From NCBI GenBank assembly GCA_020692245.1, contig JAIMKT010000004.1, positions 14,991 to 55,271 on the forward strand: a DNA stretch of 40,281 bases, in the 5' to 3' direction. Position numbers and translations under genes: made by a program. Position 1 is the first letter of the stretch. Every line of letters begins with the position of its first letter. This DNA is from Microcoleus sp. GA_180221_E-2-1-MAG-45_12 (GTDB lineage Bacteria > Cyanobacteriota > Cyanobacteriia > Cyanobacteriales > JAAUUE01). Positions 1-8,424 of this stretch are shown here, one piece after another. The notes below the pieces were generated by a model. That model did no database searches. It saw nothing but the letters and a program-made list of their open reading frames with translations, and had not been told where the DNA came from.

Positions 1-770
1 TCTCCCTGTTGTACCCAAGCCATTAATTTCCAAAACCACCGGGCGGGCAGAAATACTTTAGGACTAGTGGGCTGAGGTAATTGGTTAGTAATAGGACGTT
101 GAGCTTGGAGAAACTGGCGGCGATCGTAGTGATAATTTGCAATTTCCCAGATGATTTTCTTAGCTAATTTCTGTTGTTGATCTGGTGTAAGAATATCTAA
201 AATTTGATTATGGGTATCAACTAAAACCAAAGCCTTTGAATCTAATAAACATGCCACCCCGTGAATTAATTTACCAATACTTTCTTGCTGAATTGATGTG
301 TCTTTTGTTGATAGATTAGATTCTTGGGCAATCTGATCCGATACCAACGCTAACATTGGAGCTTGATGGGTTGATTCCAACTTTGGAGAAGCAGCTAAAT
401 TCCGAAAACTAAGGACAGCAATTAAGCCAGATATTTGCTCTGGATCAAGAAAACTTTCTACGGAATCTAAAATATTTTTAACTGGTTGATCTGGGGCTGG
501 GGGTAAAGCTGGTTTGTCAATTTCTGATTCTGATAATTGAGTCTGATTTTTTGTGGCAGATTGTTGGATTTGTCTAACAAAAGTCTGGGTGGTTTGCACA
601 AGTAAATAAACTGGATAAAGGGCAATTTGCACACCCCAAATAGTTGCCACTTGCAAATGACGCAACACTGTTTTAGACTGATCCATCAGTTGCTGCGATC
701 GCCGATTAATAAAATTAAATAATCTACTTTTGTAGACACCAGAACTAGATTCAGAACTAGATTCAGACAT
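1..770 (-). CDS. Unknown cyanobacterial protein, N-terminal part (3' end outside window)
   Basis: An uninterrupted minus-strand frame runs from an ATG at 768-770 to the left edge, giving about 256 residues with no stop. The product begins with a Ser/Glu-rich stretch, then a basic segment, then a moderately hydrophobic stretch around residues 38-55 (from VATIWGVQIALYPVYLL), then a polar region rich in Gln, Ser and Pro. Near the truncated end lies a basic-aromatic stretch with ARWFWKLMAWVQQG. I do not recognise a family; it may be membrane-associated. An in-frame TGA lies upstream and no other start is seen between, so the ATG is probably right. No Shine-Dalgarno sequence precedes it. Its start codon overlaps that of the divergent mannosidase gene by two bases. 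Confidence 0.65.
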   Translation of the reverse strand, partial: MSESSSESSSGVYKSRLFNFINRRSQQLMDQSKTVLRHLQVATIWGVQIALYPVYLLVQTTQTFVRQIQQSATKNQTQLSESEIDKPALPPAPDQPVKNILDSVESFLDPEQISGLIAVLSFRNLAASPKLESTHQAPMLALVSDQIAQESNLSTKDTSIQQESIGKLIHGVACLLDSKALVLVDTHNQILDILTPDQQQKLAKKIIWEIANYHYDRRQFLQAQRPITNQLPQPTSPKVFLPARWFWKLMAWVQQG

Positions 771-3700
771 GGGAGGAGCAGTGGTAAATAGTTTAGAAGA
801 GCCAGCAGATAATGAAAATCAGGAAAATCCGATTCCAGCCTCTCATCATTTATTAGGAGAAGTGATCGATCGACTCCGAGCCTGTACCCAAATAAATATC
901 TTAGATAATTGGCAATCCTGTGATACAGATATTCCTGCTAGTCAGATAGACCGATTATACTCTTTTCCTTGGGGAAAGCCGACAATTAACCCTAAAAGTT
1001 ACATTACTTGGGCAAAGGGTTCTCAAGTCCTCTGGTTGCGTCAAAAAGTTATTATTCCCAAAAGTTTACCCAAAAGTTTAGATAACTATCCCCTTGCTGG
1101 ATTATCTCTGAGATTAGCCCTCACTTGGTGGGCAGAGGCAGCACAGGTTTTTGTCGATGGCAAGCTAGTGCAGGAGGGGGATCTATTTGATGCTCAAGCA
1201 CGGGTGTTATTGCAGGAGAGTGTGACAGAGGAGACAGCAGTTGAAGTCATGTTAAGGCTAGTTAGTCCTGCCCATGATCAGGGGGCTTTGGTACGATCGA
1301 CCCTCGTTTATGAATTACCGTACAAAAGTTTTCAATCCACTCCAGAATTACAATTATTAGATTTGAATTTTATTGCTGATCAAATCGCCGTTTATCAACA
1401 ATATTTACCGCCTGAAGAACTAGAGAAATTAGCTAAAATTACTAGTCAAATTTCATGGGAACTATTACCTGAACTAGAGCAATTTAATCTCAGTATTCAT
1501 AACTGGTATCAGTCCCTTTTTCAGTTAGGATTACCTCAAATAATTCAACAACGAAAAATCAATTTATTAGGTCATGCCCATCTGGATATGGCGTGGTTAT
1601 GGGAAGTTGCCGAAACTTATCAAGTCGCCCAAAGAACGTTTACTTCGGTAGTTAATCTCCAACAAGATTTTCCAGAATTAATATTTTGTCACTCCACTCC
1701 AGCTTTGTATCAATGGATTGAGCAGAACCGCCCAGAATTATTTGCAATCATTCAAGCAAAGGTACAGCAAGGGACTTGGGAACTAGTGGGGGGAATGTGG
1801 ATTGAGCCGGAAATGAATTTGATTAGCGGGGAATCGATCGCACGTCAACTCCTTTATGGACAACGTTACTATCAAGATAAATTTGGACAAACTACAAAAG
1901 TCGCATGGCTACCCGACACCTTTGGCTTCTGTGCAACGCTACCCCAGTTTCTCAAATTAGCTGATATCGATTATTTCGTCACTCAAAAATTAGATTGGAA
2001 TGATACAAATAAGTTTTCCTACCCTTTATTTTGGTGGGAATCGGTGGATGGTAGTAGAGTTTTAAGTTTGATGTCTAACCCGATCGGCGAAGGAATAGAA
2101 CCAGTAAAAATTGCTACCTATGGGGCTAATTGGGAAGCAAAAACTGGATTGTTAGAACATCTTTGGTTGATGGGTGTAGGAGATCATGGCGGTGGGCCTA
2201 GTCGGGATATGTTAGAAACTGTCAAGCGTTGGCAGTTGAATATTAACAACTCTATTAATTACTCTCCTGAAACTCTAGAATCTCAAAAATCTTCCACAAC
2301 TTCAAAATCTTTAGAATCTATCAAGTCGCTAGTATCTTCAAAATCCCCAGTAGCTTTTCCCAAATTACAATTTACTAGAGCAATAGATTATCTAGAACAG
2401 ATTACAGAACAAGTAAAATCTTTAGAATCTCCAGAAATATCTCCAGAAATATCTGCACAACTTCCAGTCTGGCGGGATGAATTATACCTAGAATTTCATC
2501 GGGGTTGTTATACGACCCATGCGGATCAAAAATACTACAATCGCTACTGTGAAGGATTACTTTATGAGGTGGAATTATTAGCCTCGATCGCTACTCTCGC
2601 CACCGAAAAAACCTATCCCCAAGAACTAATTACTAAACTCTGGCAGCAGGTTCTCTTTAACCAATTCCATGATATTTTACCCGGCACATCCATCCCTGAA
2701 GTTTTTGTTACTGCAAATCAAGAATGGCAAGAAGTTATCCAGCTAGGGAATGTGCTTTGGGAAGATAGTTGGCAAGCAATTTTTCAGCAGATTAATTTAT
2801 CTCCTCCAAATATACTTTACAATCAGAAAAACTCTCAACCTACAATCCAACAGACGATCCCCTACACAATCCAACCAATTATTGTATTTAATTCCCTCAA
2901 TTGGCAACGGACTGAAGTCGTAAGTTTAAGAATGCCAGCCCAATTATTAGAGGTGTTAGTTCTTAATCAATCAGATAATCAATTTGGTTATCAACTAGAA
3001 GATCAATCAGATCAACTCCCTTGGGCAGTTCTAGATAACAATGGTCAATCTGTACCTAGTCAACGATCGCTCAACAATCCCGAACAATTATTATTTCTTG
3101 CTGAAGACATTCCTAGTATTGGTTTTCGAGTTTTTTGGCTGAAATTTAATCCTCTTCAACCTAGCGAAAATTATCGAAATATTCAAGATAATAAAGACAT
3201 TAATCAAATTATTAATCAAGAGTTATGGCTATTAGAAAATGGATTACTGAGAGTATTAGTTGACCCGAAAACGGGTGATCTGGCTCAGGTATTTGATCTG
3301 GTGAACGATCGAGAAGTTCTCCAACCCGCAGGGGGCAATCAATTACAATTTTGGCAAGATCAAGGGCAGTATTGGGATGCTTGGAATATTGACCCCGACT
3401 ATGCTCAATTCCCTTTACCGGGGGCAGAGTTGATATCTATTGCTTATGAAGAAAAGGGGAAAGTCCGCCAAAGTATCCGAGTCGTGCGGAAGTTTAGAAA
3501 CTCTACTTTTATCCAAGATTATGTTTTAGATCTGCATTCTCCTCTAGTCAAAATTGTAACTACGGTAGATTGGCAAGAAACCCATGTTTTAGTCAAAGCA
3601 GCATTTCCCCTGACAGTTACTAGCAATATGGCAACCTACGAAATTCCCTGCGGCACGATCGATCGACCCACCCAACCTATGACGGCAGTAGATAAGGCAA

Positions 3701-4344
3701 AATGGGAAGTTCCGGCTCTGCGCTGGGCAGATTTAAGCGATCAAAGTGATCAAAACTATGGAGTGAGCTTATTAAATAATTGCAAGTATGGCTACGATGC
3801 TCAACCAGATCAGTTACGAATAACCCTACTGCGAGGCTCCCAATGGCCAGATCCTCACGCCGATCGTACCCAGCACCAGTTTACCTACGCCCTCTATCCC
3901 CACCAAGGAAACTATCAACAGGCAAGAACTATTCACAAGGGTTATGAGTTGAATTTATCTCTCAAAACTAGCATAGAAGCTATTAGTGATTTACCAGCTA
4001 ATTCAATGCCAAATATCCCAAATACTGAAGATACTAAAAGTCACTCTTATTTTATTGATCGCCATAGTTGGTGTAGTTTAGATACTGAAAATTTGATAAT
4101 TACAGCATTGAAACAGTCAGAAACATCAACCAAAGAATGGATTATTAGATGTTATGAAATTGGTAGTAGCACAACTTATTTTGCTCTTCATAATTCCTTT
4201 GGATTGATCCCCGCTCATCGAGTAAATCTTCTAGAAGAGAGAAGGAGTGAGGCTATATCCACAAACTCTCCCCAGTTAGAGATTATGCCCTATCAGATTG
4301 CTAGTTTTTGCCTGAAAAAGCCCATGGAAGAAGCATCTCCGTAG
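769..4344 (+). CDS. Alpha-mannosidase, glycoside hydrolase family 38
   Basis: GH38 retaining alpha-mannosidase, a zinc enzyme that cleaves terminal alpha-mannosyl residues. The zinc/active-site motifs are all visible: HAHLDMAWLW (His271 and Asp273), WLPDTFG (Asp383, the expected nucleophile) and GDHGGGP (His473). A long beta-rich C-terminal half follows, as usual for the family. At 1191 residues it is longer than most members (about 1000-1050). Part of the excess is a low-complexity Ser/Lys/Glu insertion at about residues 500-560, after the last zinc ligand. No signal peptide is visible, so a cytosolic role in oligosaccharide breakdown is likely (inference). The first ATG overlaps the divergent gene's ATG; a GTG at 781 with GGAGG four bases upstream is an alternative start. 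Stands alone as a transcription unit. Confidence 0.9.
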   Translation: MGGAVVNSLEEPADNENQENPIPASHHLLGEVIDRLRACTQINILDNWQSCDTDIPASQIDRLYSFPWGKPTINPKSYITWAKGSQVLWLRQKVIIPKSLPKSLDNYPLAGLSLRLALTWWAEAAQVFVDGKLVQEGDLFDAQARVLLQESVTEETAVEVMLRLVSPAHDQGALVRSTLVYELPYKSFQSTPELQLLDLNFIADQIAVYQQYLPPEELEKLAKITSQISWELLPELEQFNLSIHNWYQSLFQLGLPQIIQQRKINLLGHAHLDMAWLWEVAETYQVAQRTFTSVVNLQQDFPELIFCHSTPALYQWIEQNRPELFAIIQAKVQQGTWELVGGMWIEPEMNLISGESIARQLLYGQRYYQDKFGQTTKVAWLPDTFGFCATLPQFLKLADIDYFVTQKLDWNDTNKFSYPLFWWESVDGSRVLSLMSNPIGEGIEPVKIATYGANWEAKTGLLEHLWLMGVGDHGGGPSRDMLETVKRWQLNINNSINYSPETLESQKSSTTSKSLESIKSLVSSKSPVAFPKLQFTRAIDYLEQITEQVKSLESPEISPEISAQLPVWRDELYLEFHRGCYTTHADQKYYNRYCEGLLYEVELLASIATLATEKTYPQELITKLWQQVLFNQFHDILPGTSIPEVFVTANQEWQEVIQLGNVLWEDSWQAIFQQINLSPPNILYNQKNSQPTIQQTIPYTIQPIIVFNSLNWQRTEVVSLRMPAQLLEVLVLNQSDNQFGYQLEDQSDQLPWAVLDNNGQSVPSQRSLNNPEQLLFLAEDIPSIGFRVFWLKFNPLQPSENYRNIQDNKDINQIINQELWLLENGLLRVLVDPKTGDLAQVFDLVNDREVLQPAGGNQLQFWQDQGQYWDAWNIDPDYAQFPLPGAELISIAYEEKGKVRQSIRVVRKFRNSTFIQDYVLDLHSPLVKIVTTVDWQETHVLVKAAFPLTVTSNMATYEIPCGTIDRPTQPMTAVDKAKWEVPALRWADLSDQSDQNYGVSLLNNCKYGYDAQPDQLRITLLRGSQWPDPHADRTQHQFTYALYPHQGNYQQARTIHKGYELNLSLKTSIEAISDLPANSMPNIPNTEDTKSHSYFIDRHSWCSLDTENLIITALKQSETSTKEWIIRCYEIGSSTTYFALHNSFGLIPAHRVNLLEERRSEAISTNSPQLEIMPYQIASFCLKKPMEEASP

Positions 4345-4660
4345 AAATACGTAATTTAGGTTAGGAAATTTCTAAATCATGTCTCAGCAGAGTCTCAAAC
4401 ATAAAGTTTCTGTAAAGAAATAATAAAGTTTTTTAAGAAACAAACTCTAGCTTAGATGCTGTTTATTCTATTTCAGTAGTGACTATACTTAATTTTTTGG
4501 TAGTTGTTACTAACTAGAGGCAATTGTCTGGTGAAATTTACGGAATTGAGGATGTCGATTAGGAAAATGTGTTAATCTACCCTATGAGTATTGATCAGGG
4601 GTATAAATCGTGATTAATCCAACGTTGAAACTAAGTTAAAACTAGAGTAATTAATTTTCT
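4345..4660. other. Intergenic region upstream of the DUF4330 gene
   Basis: 316 bases without a credible gene. It is AT-rich, with A/T runs around 4415-4440. No RNA gene, repeat pair or convincing hairpin was seen. It presumably holds the promoter of the gene at 4661, but no clear -35/-10 pair could be chosen by eye. Confidence 0.5.
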
Positions 4661-5185
4661 ATGGCTATTTTGGATTCCCAAGGGCGTTTGTTTGGCAAAG
4701 TTAGCATCCTTGATTTGGGGGCAGGTTTGGTGATTTTGATGGTATTGGTGGGGATTTTTCTATTTCCCGGCACTGGTCGATCGATCGCTCAGGTCAACTC
4801 TAACAGCAAATCGGTAGAAGTAGATGTCCTCGTCAGAGGCTTAAATGTAGTGGACTCCTCTAGTCTGATGAACAATCTCAAGGCTGGACAGCAAACCAAT
4901 GTGATTATCCGCAACCAACCCCACGGCAAAGTAGATATCAAAGCTGCTAGACAACTAGAAAGAACTGTCGTCGTTCCCCAACCTGATGGTTCTGTGAAAG
5001 CGCTGCCCGACCCCCGTGCTGATATTTTTAGTGTGGATATGCTCATGACCTTGGCTGGCAAAGCCCAGATGACTGAAGACGGCGTAGTTATGGGGGGAAA
5101 TAAAGTTAAGGTAGGGACTTCGATCGAGCTAGAGGGTCTAGAGTACAATTTTAATGCCACAGTCATTGGGGTTCGATTAAATTAA
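4661..5185 (+). CDS. DUF4330 domain protein, single-span membrane protein
   Basis: A 174-residue protein of the cyanobacterial DUF4330 type. The N-terminus (MAILDSQGRLFGKVSILDLG) and the following single membrane helix at about residues 18-38 are typical. The remainder is a soluble domain, probably on the outer face of the membrane, with beta-rich sequence and a conserved-looking tail ending in IGVRLN. The function of the family is not known to me. The start is preceded by TTTTCT directly before ATG rather than by a Shine-Dalgarno site, a context shared with several genes here. It is followed by a 211-base gap and the response-regulator gene on the same strand, so co-transcription is possible but not shown. 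Confidence 0.8.
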   Translation: MAILDSQGRLFGKVSILDLGAGLVILMVLVGIFLFPGTGRSIAQVNSNSKSVEVDVLVRGLNVVDSSSLMNNLKAGQQTNVIIRNQPHGKVDIKAARQLERTVVVPQPDGSVKALPDPRADIFSVDMLMTLAGKAQMTEDGVVMGGNKVKVGTSIELEGLEYNFNATVIGVRLN

Positions 5186-5329
5186 GCGGCATTAAGCCGA
5201 TCGACTCTTTCTATCAGTTAGCCATCAGATACCTATTATCAAATACTTGTCAAATATCTATCAGGGACTGCAACTACGGCTCGACAGCTTGACTGAGTAT
5301 CTATCACTAGATAACCTATTGCTGGGTAT

Positions 5330-5365
5330 CTGAGCATCGCCGAACATCTGAGTATTGCCGAACTT
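5330..5365. repeat. Tandem pair of 18-bp imperfect repeats
   Basis: Two adjacent 18-base units of the form CTGAGYATYGCCGAACWT, at 5330-5347 and 5348-5365, lie in the gap before the response regulator. A partial relative (CTGAGTATCTATC) starts at about 5293. They may be slippage products or an operator array; nothing in the sequence decides. Confidence 0.6.
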
Positions 5366-5396
5366 CCGTTATCACACATCAGGGCTGTAAAAAGTA

Positions 5397-6431
5397 ATGA
5401 GTAGCGACTACTATGAACCCGTTAAAGGAAATATACTCATCGTTGATGACAAGCCAGAGAGTCTCCAGCTTTTGACTGCGACCCTGCAACAGGCGGGCTA
5501 TCCACTGACTCAAGAAACTGATAGTTGTGTGGTCTTGAGCGTTGCTAAAACGATCAACCCTGATGTGATTATTCTGGAAGCCGATCTAACTGGGATCAAT
5601 GGCTACGAGCTATGCCGCCAAATTAAAGCCACCCCAGAAACTAAACATATCTCCGTAATTTTCCTGAGTTTTTTATCAGCAGTAGAAGATAAAGTCAGAG
5701 CCTTTGAAGCCGGAGCCATGGATTTTATTTCTAAGCCGTTTCAGCCCCCAGAACTAGTCGCAAGACTACAAAATTATGTCAGCTATAGTCGCTTGCAACT
5801 GGAGCTAGAAACTCAGATTCAGCAACTCCAAAAAGAAAGAGTCGATCGAATCGCTGCCGAAACAGCCCTCCAAAAAGCCAAAGAAACCCTAGAGCGCCAA
5901 AATAACGTTGATAGTCTAACTCTGCTGTCTAGTCGTCCCCATTTTGATGAATCCATTGAAGGCAACTGGCGGCAGATGCAACGGGAGTCGGCAATTCTTT
6001 CTCTCATTATTTGCGATATAGACCTATTCAAACTCTACAACGAAGTTTATGGTTCTGAAGAGGGGGATGAGAGCCTCCGCAGGATTGCCCAAGCGATGAG
6101 GTCGGTGGTAAAACGTCCGGGGGATTTGGCAGCTCGTTATGGGGGTGATAAATTTAGTGTGGTGCTACCCAGAACCGATGCTTCGGGAGCAATTACCGTC
6201 GCTAAACATATCCAACGGGAAGTTCTCGCCATGCAAATTCCCCACAGTCGATCGCCCCTCAACTATCTCACCGTCAGTATTGGGGTTTCCATGGTGGAGC
6301 CGACCCGATCAATGACCTCAGCAGTTCTCATTTCTACCGCAGAACAAGCCCTTGCCCAAGCCAAGCAGGAAGGACGCAATCAAATTATTTTTAGGAGAGT
6401 GCCAGATATTCATCCCCCAGTCATCCAGTAA
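5397..6431 (+). CDS. Response regulator with degenerate receiver and degenerate GGDEF domain
   Basis: A PleD-like two-domain protein of 344 residues. Residues 11-125 form a receiver domain with the acidic pair DD (17-18), conserved Ser and the SKPF lysine. The phospho-acceptor position reads ILEADLTG, so the expected Asp is Glu61. A coiled-coil linker spans about 130-170. The GGDEF domain follows from about 170. Its substrate loops look intact (DIDLFKLYN, YGSEEGDESL), but the signature is GGDKF at 249-253, with Lys replacing the metal-coordinating Glu. The RxxD inhibitory site (RPGD, 240-243) is present at the canonical five-residue spacing. I infer a protein that does not respond to phosphorylation, probably makes little or no c-di-GMP, and may bind it. 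No histidine kinase is adjacent. Confidence 0.88.
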   Translation: MSSDYYEPVKGNILIVDDKPESLQLLTATLQQAGYPLTQETDSCVVLSVAKTINPDVIILEADLTGINGYELCRQIKATPETKHISVIFLSFLSAVEDKVRAFEAGAMDFISKPFQPPELVARLQNYVSYSRLQLELETQIQQLQKERVDRIAAETALQKAKETLERQNNVDSLTLLSSRPHFDESIEGNWRQMQRESAILSLIICDIDLFKLYNEVYGSEEGDESLRRIAQAMRSVVKRPGDLAARYGGDKFSVVLPRTDASGAITVAKHIQREVLAMQIPHSRSPLNYLTVSIGVSMVEPTRSMTSAVLISTAEQALAQAKQEGRNQIIFRRVPDIHPPVIQ

Positions 6432-6492
6432 TCTAGTAGTGTGGTCAATGTCCACCTAATACCGCACTTAATTTTTGATCCTTTAGGAAAAA

Positions 6493-7611
6493 ATGAAAAG
6501 CCATGTTTTTGTATTTCTCCAAGTATTTGGCTGGGAGGGAGGGATTCAATCCTATGCTCAGGATTTGTTGACGGCTTATCATAGTTTGGCAGCAGAGGGA
6601 GAACTCCACCGGGGTGAAGTATTTCTGCTCCGGGATCTGCCGCCCATAAATTTTCCTAGTCAGTATCTCAATTTTCGTTGTTTTGCTTCTAGATGGCTTC
6701 CTTGGGGTAGAACTAAATTAGCGATCGCTCTCCTCACTCACTTCTGGGGAGCCTTACCAGATCACGTATTTTGTGGACATATCAAACTTGCGCCGTTGAT
6801 CCAATGGTTGACAGAACCTCTGGGGATTCCCTACACGGTGTTTACCCACGGCAAAGAAGTCTGGTATCCCTTACCGGAGGCACAAAAGCAGGCTTTATTA
6901 GGGGCGGCGGGCATCTGGACGGTGAGCCGTTATAGTGGCGATCTCCTGAGTGAGGTGAACCAAATTCCCAGAGAGAAAATTCAAGTGGTGTCCTGTGTGG
7001 TAGATACAGATCGGTTTTCTCCGGGGGAAAAGTCCCAGCAGTTGGTCGATCGCTACAGTTTGGCAGGCAAGCAGGTTTTGCTAACGGTGGCTCGGCTCTG
7101 GTCGGGGGATATCTATAAAGGGGTAGATGTGACAATCCGGGCGTTACCTGCGATCGCTGCCCAGTTCCCAGAAGTGAAATATCTCGTCATTGGGCGGGGG
7201 GATGATCAGCCCCGGTTGGCTGCGTTGGCTCAGGAGTTGGGGGTGAGCGATCGAGTGGTGTTTGCGGGGTTTGTACCAACTGCGGATTTACCCGATCATT
7301 ACCGTCTAGCAGATGCCTATGTGATGCCGTCTCAGGAGGGTTTTGGGATCGTCTATCTGGAGGCGATGGCGTGCGGTGTGCCAGTTTTGGCTGGAGACAG
7401 TGATGGTTCGGCGGATCCTTTACAGGATGGGCGGTTGGGTTGGCAGGTTCCCCATCGAGACCCGGAGGCAGTGGCAAGGGCTTGTATCGAAATTCTCCAA
7501 GGGGGCGATGTCCGTTCCCAGGGGGCATGGCTGCGGGAGGAGGTGATCAAGGGTTTTAGTAAATCGGTATTTAAAGCTCGTCTCCAGAAGTTATTAAACT
7601 CTGTTAATTAA
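6493..7611 (+). CDS. Glycosyltransferase family 4 (GT-B fold)
   Basis: A 372-residue GT4 retaining glycosyltransferase. The N-terminal Rossmann domain starts with a hydrophobic strand and a glycine-rich loop (FGWEGGIQSYAQDLL). The C-terminal domain carries the nucleotide-sugar site EGFGIVYLEAMACGVPVL, the E-x7-E arrangement of the family. A strong AGGA lies five bases before the ATG. The likely role is in making exopolysaccharide, lipopolysaccharide or another glycoconjugate; donor and acceptor cannot be read from sequence. It is preceded by the degenerate GGDEF regulator with a 61-base gap, and c-di-GMP often controls polysaccharide synthesis, so a functional link is a reasonable but unproven idea. 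Confidence 0.9.
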   Translation: MKSHVFVFLQVFGWEGGIQSYAQDLLTAYHSLAAEGELHRGEVFLLRDLPPINFPSQYLNFRCFASRWLPWGRTKLAIALLTHFWGALPDHVFCGHIKLAPLIQWLTEPLGIPYTVFTHGKEVWYPLPEAQKQALLGAAGIWTVSRYSGDLLSEVNQIPREKIQVVSCVVDTDRFSPGEKSQQLVDRYSLAGKQVLLTVARLWSGDIYKGVDVTIRALPAIAAQFPEVKYLVIGRGDDQPRLAALAQELGVSDRVVFAGFVPTADLPDHYRLADAYVMPSQEGFGIVYLEAMACGVPVLAGDSDGSADPLQDGRLGWQVPHRDPEAVARACIEILQGGDVRSQGAWLREEVIKGFSKSVFKARLQKLLNSVN

Positions 7612-7631
7612 GTAGTAACTATAGCTGAGGA

Positions 7632-7727
7632 TCATCTGATGCTGCAAACGCTATTTTCAAACAATTCTGCATAGGCTAATGAAAAATTAACAATATCAGT
7701 TTGATCCTCTTCAGTCCAGTAATCTTG
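7632..7727 (-). pseudogene. Possible remnant of a small antitoxin-like gene
   Basis: A minus-strand frame of about 31 codons reads DYWTEEDQTDIVNFSLAYA and continues ELFENS before a stop. This resembles the start of small antitoxin-like cyanobacterial proteins in which Tyr-Trp-Thr-Glu-Glu-Asp is followed by a helical Ser-Leu-x-Tyr-Ala segment. There is no in-frame ATG, and a stop codon lies directly upstream. I read it as a decayed fragment, with low certainty. Confidence 0.3.
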
Positions 7728-7865
7728 TTAGTCAATTAATTGTTCTATTTAAGAGTCAACAAGCTAATTTACTGCCCCAGCTTTTTTCAAATCAAGTTCT
7801 AATGGTTAATCCAACTTATAAAAATATTCCCTTGCCCAGCACCCAAACGGCGGCTCACCCATGAA
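7692..7865 (+). pseudogene. Possible gene fragment without start codon
   Basis: A plus-strand open frame of about 57 codons between stops ends in VLMVNPTYKNIPLPS and a TGA at 7863-7865. It has no good start or ribosome site, and the amino-acid composition is protein-like. It may be the tail of a lost gene or chance. It overlaps the minus-strand remnant in part, so at most one of the two is likely to be meaningful there. Confidence 0.2.
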
Positions 7866-8424
7866 TTGGCAGATCGGTTGGATGGTGGTAGAGTCTAGAT
7901 TTCTTCACAGCTATAAGAGCTTCCTATCGATCGAGCTTCTTTGTAACCTTTATTTTTGGGAAAACTCCATAAGCAAACCTGATGATAGACATAAGTAAAC
8001 TTAGTTGGGAATAGATATCTATCTATGCAGGAGAAAGTTTGCATAATTATTTCTCTATGGTGCAACCCTTAAATCCCGGCAAAATAGAGTCTTATCTATG
8101 ATTAGACAAGATTTTTCTCTATATAAAAATTTATTTGTTGACCAATGCCACTAGAATTTTCCTCATATAGAAAAGACTCATGGATTACCAGATGAATTCT
8201 GGATTTATTTCTGTTAGTATTTATTTCTATTAGAGCAAAGACTCTAGACCCGGAAGTAAAAAGAGCAAAACAAAGGCATGGGCTTTAAAAATCTTTTCTA
8301 AGGGAAGTCTGATTGATTAAAAAAGTTCCTCAGTAAAAATAGGTAAAAATACGAGGCAAGTTTTAATGACAAGCATCAGGCTTTGTCCGACCTCCGGGGT
8401 AACAAGATCATAGGCAAAATTAAA

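Larger units (their letters stand above)
7612..8424. other. Long leader/intergenic region before kdpA, with gene remnants
   Basis: 813 bases with no intact gene. The left part holds two short decayed-looking reading frames (7632-7727 minus and 7692-7865 plus; see separate entries). The middle is AT-rich. Positions 8204-8217 and 8220-8233 are two near-identical 14-base units (TTTATTTCTRTTAG). The last 60 bases contain CCGAC, a small GC hairpin (CCTCCGGGG) and GTAAC followed by AGGC nine bases later, just before the kdpA start. This could be an RNA regulatory element, but no full aptamer could be folded by eye. Confidence 0.5.

Noticed and set aside
7187-7528. Minus-strand Pro-rich frame within the glycosyltransferase gene
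   Set aside because: Antisense shadow of a clear GT4 gene with no start site or homology-like motif.
8383-8424. Longer KdpA start at TTG
   Set aside because: It adds 14 polar residues not typical of KdpA and crosses a small GC hairpin; the ATG at 8425 gives the usual N-terminus.
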